Assembly: GCA_019925105.1 (NCBI GenBank)
Contig: JAHGAU010000007.1
Coordinates: 248,001 to 312,000 of the forward strand
Direction of reading: 5' to 3'
Length of the DNA stretch: 64,000 nt
Source of the DNA: Niebla homalea
Lineage: Eukaryota > Ascomycota > Lecanoromycetes > Lecanorales > Ramalinaceae
How positions within the stretch are numbered: the stretch's first letter is position 1; the number at the start of each line of letters is the position of its first letter. The notes under the pieces were generated by a model. It ran no database searches. It was not told the DNA's origin and saw only the letters and a program-made list of their open reading frames with translations. Positions 56,087 through 64,000 of this stretch are shown piece by piece. A program made the translations under genes and the position numbers.

Positions 56087-59022
56087 ATGAGCTGCGACTC
56101 CGGAAACATAAAGCGCCTCCCACCAGATGTCGCCGCCCAAATCAAGTCTTCTACCACCATTTCCTCCCTCACAGGTGTTGTACTCGGCTTGGTTGAGAAT
56201 GCTTTGGACGCGGGATGTGAGAAGATAAGCATCACGGTAGATTTTGCAAGGGGAGCTTGCACTGTGGAAGATGATGGTTTGGGCATTGCACCTCCGGACT
56301 TCTTGGAGAGTGGAGGATTGGGTAAAGCTTGCTGTACGTCTTCTAGGCATGCAACGACCGATGTCTCACGCTGACGTGTTCAGACACCTCCAAATATGAA
56401 GATGCAGCTTCTTTTTACGGTACACAAGGATCCTTTCTTGCCTCCGTTGCAGCCCTGTCCATTTTAACAGTCACGTCCCGTCACACATCGTACCGCCCGC
56501 TCTCGTCCCTTGTCTTACACCACTCAAGGCCGGCCGCGAGGTTTGTGCCAGCGCCTGCCCATCATGAGTTGCCGGCTCATGGCCACGGAACGAGGGTCAC
56601 TGTGCAAGACTTGTTTGGAAATATGCCGGTCAGGGTCAAGCAAAGATCCGCTGTATTCTTCGAGAATACCAGAGGCGATGAGAAGGAGATGGAGGCTCTG
56701 AAGAAGCGATTGGTCGCTCTCCTTCTTGCCTGGCACAGCCCTACTCACATGACTCTTAATGATGCTTGTGGTAAGAATCGGAAGCTCATCGTTCGAAAGC
56801 TATTGAATACGGAGTCGACCGCGCCGAGAAACGACATCGATGGACCTCGTAACTCGGGCCAAGAGAACGTCGGTGGCGGACTCAACTTGGCACTCACTTG
56901 CAGCCTACTGTCCCAGACGGGGTTCATAGAGCCAGGCGATTCTGCATTATGGATCAAGACCTCCGCGCGGACTTCGAGGATTGCGGTCAAGGGTGCAATC
57001 TCGCTGGAGCCAGCCCCTTCAAAACAGATCCAGTTCATCTCTCTTCGAATCAGGCCATTGACTCAGATTGGAGCATGTAACGTTCTGTACGACGAGGTGA
57101 ACCAGCTTTTTGCGGCATCGAGCTTTGCCAATGGCGAGGAACAGGAAGTGGATGAGGTTGTGAAAAGCAAGGACCGACGATACAAGCAAAATGGCTTCAC
57201 CAACAAGCAGCTCAAAGGTGCCGGGAAAGGTGTTGATCGATGGCCGATGTTCTACATCCGTATTGACTTGGAAAACGACGACGATGAGAAAAGATTGGAG
57301 AGGGAGAGTGTGCTTGCGAACGTGGTCAAGGTTTTACGAGCAATGGTCTTAGGCTTCTTAAAAGACAATCACTTCAGGCCACGGGCCAATGTCTCCACCA
57401 GACGGAGACCGCTGTTCGAAGCCCAAAGGAACAGACGAGGTGCTTTTCCAATTGATGCCTTTAATCATTGGAGCCGTATTAAAAGCAGCCAAACATATCA
57501 TTCGACAGGAAAAACATCAATCGCAAATGAAGAAGTCATTGAGAATGGGGCTGGATCGGAGGGACTGGTTTCAAAACCTCCTGGCCCACCTGTAAGCCTC
57601 AAAGCTGTCGCAACGACCATGATGCCAACAACCAATGCAACGGAACAAGAACAAGTTATTGAATGGACAAACCCTGCCGACATGTCCAAAGTCCTCGTCA
57701 GTAGCCGGACGGGCAACATCGTGCGAGGCGCACCGCCTGATAGGCGACCTTCAACAGCCCCAGCTCTGCTCCAATACCCATCTTGTGCCAGTACAAATCG
57801 CTTGACGCGCAAGCCTTCAGCTCCTCTGCCATCTCTAAGACCTGGCTCCTGGGCTAGTGAGCTCCTCTCTAAATGGCAGAACCCTGTGTTTGCCGTAGCA
57901 GAGATGCCCGTTCCTCAGGTATCATTTGGCAGCTTGAACCGTGAAGCGGTGAATTTGTCTCACGAGGGTCAGCACATCTGCTCCCACGCAAACACCCTGT
58001 CAGTTTTCATGCAATCGACCGCTCTTTCAGCCAGGCTCTCAAAGCAAGCCCTCTCCAATGCTAGCATCATTAGCCAGGTTGATGGCAAATTCATCCTCAT
58101 TAGCATGCCGAACACGAATGGCTCCCAGAATCTCGTACTGGTAGACCAGCACGCAGCGGATGAGCGGATCCGCGTTGAAGCTCTTATAGATGAGCTGACC
58201 AGCTTGCCGCCAGCCACGCTCCCAAACCCATTGGTCTTTGAAGTGCCGAAGAGGGACCACGAGCTCTTAGCTGGGCAGATGGGTTACTTTGCTCGTTGGG
58301 GCATTGCCTTCAACACCTCCATTGCTCCGCTGACTACTTCTACTACCACCGAAAGTGCTGGTTCTTCTAACCCGATCATCAGCAACAATGCAGCCGAACG
58401 CCGCATCATCACCACCACTGCTCTTCCGCAAGCCATAGCCGAGCGCTGCCGTCAGGAGCCCAAACTCATCATCTCCCTACTTCGGCGCGAGGCGTGGCGT
58501 TTGGCCGAACATCCATCCGCTGCTCTACCTCCAACTCCTACCGCCGTTTCCTGCAATTCGCCACCCGATAACAAGCATAATACCCCCGCTCATGCGAGTA
58601 TCCCACCACCCCTGCTCGAGATGCTCAACTCCCGCGCGTGCAGGTCGGCCATCATGTTCAATGACCCGCTGACCCAGCGCGAAGCAGAGACGCTGATCAA
58701 GCGGTTGAGTAAAACGGGGTTGCCGTTCCAGTGCGCGCATGGAAGGCCGAGTATGGTCCCGTTGGTGGAGCTGGGTGAGGAAGAGGAGAAGAAGAGGGGA
58801 TTGGGGGCAAAGGGGAAAGATCAGGGTGCTGGGGAAAAGAGAGTATCGGGTTCAGACGATGATACTGCCAAGGTCAATGAGACGACCGGTGCTCCTGACA
58901 GGAGCGCGATAGACGATGGAATGGACGAGGAGGCCGGAGGCTTTACTACTGCGTGGAAGAAGTGGCGGGCTGGTGGAGGAGTTGAGCAGATGAATATTGA
59001 ATCTTCAGACCCAGGGAGATGA
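56087..59022 (+). CDS. MLH3: DNA mismatch repair protein MLH3
   Basis: MLH3 pairs with MLH1 to form an endonuclease that resolves meiotic crossovers and helps mismatch repair. Two exons, 56087-56333 and 56384-59022, with a 50-bp intron (GTACGT...TTCAG), encode 961 aa. The N-terminal GHKL ATPase has VENALDAGC, DDGLGI and GGLGKACYTSK, the last formed by the splice. The usual GFRGEALAS lid motif reads GTQGSFLAS, which I believe is a lineage trait. NMPVRVK follows. A poorly ordered linker spans about 350-600. The C-terminal metal site DQHAADERIRVE begins at D670, and CAHGRP at 866 completes the nuclease core, so endonuclease activity is expected. The tail after 900 is a variable charged stretch. 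Confidence 0.92.
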
Positions 59023-60068
59023 CTCATGTGTATGAGACACGAGACACAAGATACATGAACACAGTCTAGAACGTGCTAGGTCCATTCCAGTCGTGTATCA
59101 TGATAAAATCAGACGGTGGGTGGTGCATTGACATGCACTGGGAGAACCGGACTATGCCAGATTCGGTACAACCCAGGCTCTCCAGCGTCCGTTTTCGTTA
59201 GAGACGGTAGGTAGGTAGGTACCCAGGCCTCCTTACTGACCACTTGATGATGAGAGGCTCCCTTACGAAGAGACAATGGCCACCGCGTTCCCTCGCAATC
59301 CATGGAGTTCTTCCCCCTTCCTGAACAAATGACTCGAGAGCATGGGATGGCAGTGCAGGGCTCAAAGGAAGTGGGCGGGCTACTAGACAAAAGGATGGGG
59401 GGGGGGTGAAGGCCAAATCGATCAATCATGGGCATGGCGCGCGCGGATGGAGGCTCAGTAGGCCATGACGGTAGTGATGAGACTAGACAGATGACTTGAA
59501 AAGAGGTTTTTCATGATGAATCTGACTACCAGAAAAAGTAGTATTATGATAGGAAGCCTCCTGCATGCGAAACGATTGCGCCTTTCTCCCCCTTTCTTTT
59601 GAAAAACCCACTCGCGGAGCTATTCAATGCCCTTCGGTCCTGTCGGAAGGCTCTTTGATTTACAAGGCCCCCCCTTTTCTTTGGCGAAGCAAGCCTTCGT
59701 TTCCATGCATTATCATCCTCTCCTGGGCGACCCTGGACCTTTTTTGGGTACAAGAGCGCCGCGTCTCCCGAGTACAGGCATACATAGGATACAGGAAAGA
59801 AAGTGGAGGTCCTGGTGACGGTTGGTGTGAAGGATCTTTGTACATGCGACCGTGAGAGATGTTAATGCGTGAGATGTGACGTGATGGATGATTTGGATGG
59901 ACAATCGACTGCTGGGTATCGTATGATGATGTATGCCGCCTGCGCCGAGCTGAATGATATGCATAGGTAAAATGGAGGAAAGAAGGTCGTCCCTGTATAT
60001 CTCATGTTGAAAGGCGAGTGTGGTAGTAGTAGTAGTGCTTGTGGGGAACGGGGCAAGAGAACCGTAGA
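59023..60068. other. Convergent spacer between MLH3 and CDC25
   Basis: Both genes end into this 1-kb interval. It contains small simple repeats: GTAG units at about 59206-59221, a run of eight or more G at about 59398-59407, and GTA triplets at about 60021-60036. No gene was recognised. Confidence 0.55.
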
Positions 60069-63000
60069 CTATGCTGGCTGAATGGCCGGACTGCTGCTCG
60101 TATGATGCATGAAGCTGGAATTGTTCTTGCTGCCAAGAAAGAACATCTCGAATTTCTCCCTCCCACTTGCGCTCGTTTGGCTATCGGGACTGGCTCTCGG
60201 TTCCAATAGGAGAGAGCGACGATAGTAATCCTTGACGACCTCGCTTTGGTTGATGGTGCGCACACGGACAAGCTGATCTTGGAGCCAGGTCTGGAGCTCG
60301 GCAACCTCAACGAGCCGGTACGGAACCTGGAAACGCTGCAGTTCACTGATAATCTTGGCGGTCTTCACGTGCTTGTCGAAGTTGATGACGCTTTTGCTGC
60401 ATCCGTCGAAGACATTAGTGCTCGGCAATTGGCGGGTACATTGGTTGCCGGCATCAACGAAGGTCAGATCAGTGAGGTAGAGCCCAACCCACGGAACGCA
60501 AGGAGGTGTTTGATTCTGAAAGGTCTGCCTCAAAGAAGCGTAATTGCGATCATGATTGATGATCGACTTGAGCCTGTCGAGGCGAAGTTTGGTTTTGGTG
60601 GGAACAAGTTCCCACGTCCGCTTCAAGCGCATGATGGTCGACTGAGTAAGCGAGCAGACAATGGCCATCAAGGAGTGATAGTTGGAAAGATCAAGCAATT
60701 TCAGTGCAACTTTGGTCCATTGCTTGATGATCATTGCTCGTTTCTTCGGGTCGAGATCGTGGAGGATGTTGTCAGCGACCAGGTTGGCAAGATCGGTGGA
60801 CAGCCTTGACATTGCTCGTACATTCACAGCCATTGAGCCTGATTGCTTGGTCCACTCACTGGCCAACAACTCTTCGGGCAGGATGGAACAGAAGATCCGA
60901 GACTCTTTGATTGTTAATTGTCGTGCCAGCTCCAAGGGATCGAAATCCAGGATGCTAACAGTGGCCAGGCCCAGTTTCCAGTTCTTCAAAGCATTCAATT
61001 GACTTTTGTTGACAACGGATGCTGGCATTGGGGTATCTGGAGAGATGTACTGTGCTATCGAGGTATTCGTCTTGCCGATAGAGGAGATCAATCTCGGTAT
61101 CAGTGGGCCATTGACAGTCGTCACTTGCTCGACCAAGCTTGTTAGCCGGCTTCCAGCCTTGGGTAGAACAATCGGTAATTGGCGGGTTGCAAAATCACTG
61201 ATCAGTTCCAAAGCTGGCTCGTCGCAATCCTTGCGCCAATGTGACTCGAGCCAGTTCTTGAAGACATTGTAGACCCTCAATCTGACGGGCGCGGACACTC
61301 GCGGGCTGTCACCTACATACTCGTACCGATCAATCAGAGCCTCGGCGAATTCGATTGGTGTGGCAAAGAGACGGAAAGTGAGGTAGAAGGTAGCGACAAA
61401 GGTGGCATCTGGTGTCATATGGGGCGTGGTCATGCGCTCAATTAGAGCAGGCAAAGTCCCACCCGTGATATTGCCATCCTTGTACACCAGTTCGTGGGCA
61501 TATGTGCGTTCAAGGAGGTCGTTCTCCATCTCTTCCGTCTCTCCTTCAAGTTGTTGACTACTGGCAAGGTCGGTCGTAAAAGACTCGTTTCTCTTGATGT
61601 CTAAGAATGGTGGCTGATCATGATCAGGAGATGTCGCCCGCGTCGAGGTCTCGGAGGCTCGCATACTGCTGATGTATCCACTGCTGTCTGCAGCACTGGA
61701 CACACCAATGCTACCTTTCCGTGAGCGCCACCCACGCGAGCTGGCTGAATCCGAGTTTTGGCTAATCGGAGAAGATTCTGACAAGGAGAGTTGCTCATCT
61801 TGAGTGAGTGGAGCAGGAACAAAAGCTGGGAGGGGCGGTAGTAGGGCCTCTGTTGAGGGTTCCAGGGACGGATCGCCAGGGGACTGCTCAGACACAGGCC
61901 GGGTATCTTCCGAGGCCACGGAATCCATCGACGACATTGAGTCAAACGATGTAGTCACCTCCTCCTGAGGCGGCTGTGGAGTTGGTGTCTCATGCGATGG
62001 GTGCAGAGATCCTCCTTCTTCCTCATCAAGCCCCTGGAGCTCCGCGGATGCGTGCGCTTGACTGCCAGCAGTATCGACATCCGTCAAGCCGAGGCCTTTG
62101 GGGGCAAAATCGAAGTCTCCCACGCGGTCGATGATGGCCCGACATTCGTCCACGCACTCTCCCGCTATGCGCACACAAGCAGTGGCCGCGTCTGTTAGAG
62201 ATTGGCCTTCGCAAGAAACAAAGTCGTCCTCGTCGCCTGGGCTGAGCGGATGAAACATGTTACGCGCGACCTCTGCGAGCTGACTAATTTTAGTATACAT
62301 CTGATCGCGTGCCACGTCCAGGGAACTTGAACGTCTCCAATCACGATCCCAGACTTCACTGATCAGGTTCCACAGGTCTCGGCCAGCCTCCACCGCATTT
62401 TTGGTATGAACGAGGAGCTGGGATGAAGAGCGGGATGAGATGTTGCATCCAACGAAGTAGCCAAGGTTGGTGAGGAATCTGTCATTTAATGAATGCAGTT
62501 TCTCTGATGCCAGGTTCTGCGTGCCAGGATGAACCACGCACGAAGCGCGGTGAGCGACATGACCGGATCCCTGCATTGACAAGGGCCTTATTCCAATCCC
62601 GCATGAGTTGTCATCGCCAGGTCGTACAAAGGTTTTGGATGCTCGATTGTACGTTAGACTAGGTGATTGCTCGCCGTCCCTTGCGCTGGCTGGGTTTGCT
62701 AGCGCGCTGCGCCGTGTTTCCGCTGCGCTCAAGCTGGTTTGCGGCTCACCGGTGAAGTTGGCCTGGTCGGCAGGCGGCGTGGGAGGTGTTTGATTGTCAT
62801 TGGTGGGTTCGCCTGCATGCTGCATATGGTCCTCCCAAACATCCAAAAATCTGACAGCTCGGATGACTGTTTTGAAAGCTTTCAAGACCAACTCATCAAA
62901 ATTTACCTCGCAGATAGTATTACGGTCGCGTCCGTTGATCTCCGCTTCCACCGCCTTCTGCGCCTTGACAAACGAGGAGAGATCAGACAACAACGCCCTG

Positions 63001-63654
63001 CGGGTCCTGCGAATACCCAGACTTGTTACCACAAGAGGGCACGCGCGGCTCAAACATTGCGTTCGTTCCTGTTGGCCAATTGTTAGCTTCGATCTGAAAG
63101 CCGGGACAATTCAGCATTACCAGCAGACATCGAACACCTGCGACTATTCCACGGACGTAGTCTGAGTTTCGCACGGCGTGGTATTCACCCCGCCTCGCAC
63201 TTGTCTTGACCAAGTCCCAGAATATTGTCAGAGCGCGCATCAACGTGCTGGTTGGTTCATTTTGATAGCCTTCACAGTAGTTCGTGGGAAGCCAGCCCCT
63301 AGCGCCTGATGAAAGCAGGGTGCCATCTGCCCAGCCATTGGTGTGAATAGAATGAACTAGGATTAAATCGCCACTGTTCAACGGTAACGTCACTGTGGAT
63401 GACTCTTCCTCGTACTGTGGGTGGTAGTGGTAGAATGCTCGAAGGTAGACTTGAAAGTCGTTGAAGCTGTGGCCCGTATCACTCGGCGAGAGCGGAGGCG
63501 TCATCTGACCAGCGGATCGATGAACATTGCATGCTGCGTCATGCGTGTTCATTCCACCATCGTCCTGCATTGCTCCTTTATTGGCCTTGTGAATCTGTAG
63601 CGGCGACACATGGACGCTGTTGTGAGATCTCTCGTCCATATTCGCCAATATCAT
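60069..63654 (-). CDS. CDC25: CDC25-type Ras guanine-nucleotide exchange factor with SH3 domain
   Basis: This protein loads Ras with GTP and so drives cAMP/PKA or MAP-kinase signalling at the plasma membrane. Two exons, 63121-63654 and 60069-63068, with a 52-bp phase-0 intron, encode 1177 aa from the first ATG; an alternative start at 63639 loses five residues. An SH3 domain spans about 70-130 (LRAFYHYHPQYEEE to GWLPTNYCEGY). A helical middle follows, then a Ser/Pro-rich region. The Ras-GEF N domain is at about 700-800 (ITGGTLPALIERMT) and the catalytic domain at about 885-1120 (LDFDPLELARQLTI, NYHSLMAIVCSLTQS). The splice creates GVRCLLERTQCLSR, matching relatives. Exons further upstream might also belong to this gene. 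Confidence 0.9.
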
Positions 63655-63701
63655 GCGTCTAACGCTTGTTTGCGACTGGTCATGTATATACGACGATACA
63701 A

Positions 63702-64000
63702 TCACGTAGACGAATTGTGATATGCCTCCTCTCCGTCTGATTTTGGACTTGGATTATGATACTCCTTCGCCCATGGACATACCCAATATTTGTTTGTATG
63801 AATTAAGGTCGTCGCAGTCAAACTGTCAACTGAAGTCAACAGGCCATTGTTGCAGGCGTGAGCAAGGGTCTCGACTCAGAGGAATGAAAAACAGGCAGGG
63901 CTGTTCAGGAATGCGAGACGTACCATGACCTCACGCAGGGCCTCCTTGAAAGGCGGATTGCATCGAACGATACCCTTGGCTTTTGAATCCGCTGACTTTC
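63702..64000 (-). CDS. Possible last exons of a minus-strand gene running off the window
   Basis: Three segments splice in frame: 63924-64000 (partial), 63783-63822 and 63702-63736, with introns of 101 bp (GTACGT donor) and 46 bp (GTATGT donor). The first ends KGIVRCNPPFKEALREVM, the second reads FDCDDLNSYKQIL, and the third adds GDGEEAYHNSST before a TGA. The strong donors and charged, low-serine composition look coding. I do not recognise the family. The stop is only 47 bp from the CDC25 ATG, so these may instead be upstream CDC25 exons: using acceptor GAGAG at about 63731 the frame would run on into CDC25. Confidence 0.45.

Noticed and set aside
1..64000. tRNA, rRNA, CRISPR arrays, IS or LTR elements
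   Set aside because: Searches by eye for B-box-like GGTTCRA contexts, regular spacers, terminal repeats and transposase motifs gave only coding-sequence coincidences.

Overview
The window is nuclear DNA of a filamentous ascomycete (Pezizomycotina). Genes are interrupted by short introns, mostly 46-190 bp, with GTRNGT-type donors, CTRAY-like branch points and YAG acceptors. The proteins are typical of that group (CRZ1/CrzA, RHO1, ELP1, IMA1, ALG14, AIM19, MLH3, CDC25 with an SH3 domain). I cannot place the class or genus from sequence alone; Dothideomycetes or Eurotiomycetes would both fit. Nothing in the window is bacterial, viral or CRISPR-like, and no transposon, tRNA or rRNA gene was recognised.

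Layout, left to right: MET6 methionine synthase (-) head-to-head with a steroid 5-alpha-reductase-like gene (+). An SSP1/SAK1-type kinase (+) follows with a long, uORF-bearing leader, then a microsatellite-rich convergent spacer. Next come IMA1 (-) head-to-head with ALG14 (+), RHO1 (-), CRZ1 (-), a Kelch-type membrane protein (-) and AIM19 (-). AIM19 is divergent from MVD1 mevalonate-PP decarboxylase (+). ELP1 (-) and COX8 (-) follow, COX8 being head-to-head with ILV6 (+). Then a single-span, probably vacuolar membrane protein (-), head-to-head with an uncharacterised serine-rich protein (+), PNK1 DNA end-repair enzyme (+), and a fructosamine-3-kinase-family gene (+) with an in-frame stop. A 5.4-kb stretch without recognisable genes leads to an uncharacterised 557-aa protein (+), uL24m/MRPL40 (-) head-to-head with MLH3 (+), CDC25 Ras-GEF (-), and probable last exons of a further minus-strand gene at the right edge.

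Most genes are housekeeping and there is no metabolite cluster. Some themes recur: mitochondrial functions (COX8, ILV6, AIM19, uL24m and possibly PNK1), growth and calcium signalling (RHO1, CDC25, CRZ1, SSP1-like kinase), and DNA repair (PNK1, MLH3). Several pairs share short divergent promoters. Exon models were built by hand from splice signals, reading-frame continuity and family knowledge, and each multi-exon model given as complete sums to a whole number of codons, except ILV6.

The points most worth checking are two apparently broken genes (a 1-base frameshift in a C run of ILV6; a TAA inside the fructosamine-kinase gene), alternative starts in PNK1 that could give mitochondrial and nuclear forms, a roughly 220-residue insert in the kinase hinge, very small coding exons (11 nt in MET6; 33 and 26 nt in COX8; 28 nt in RHO1), and the unresolved 5' end of the Kelch gene. 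I did not find a clearly new biological system.
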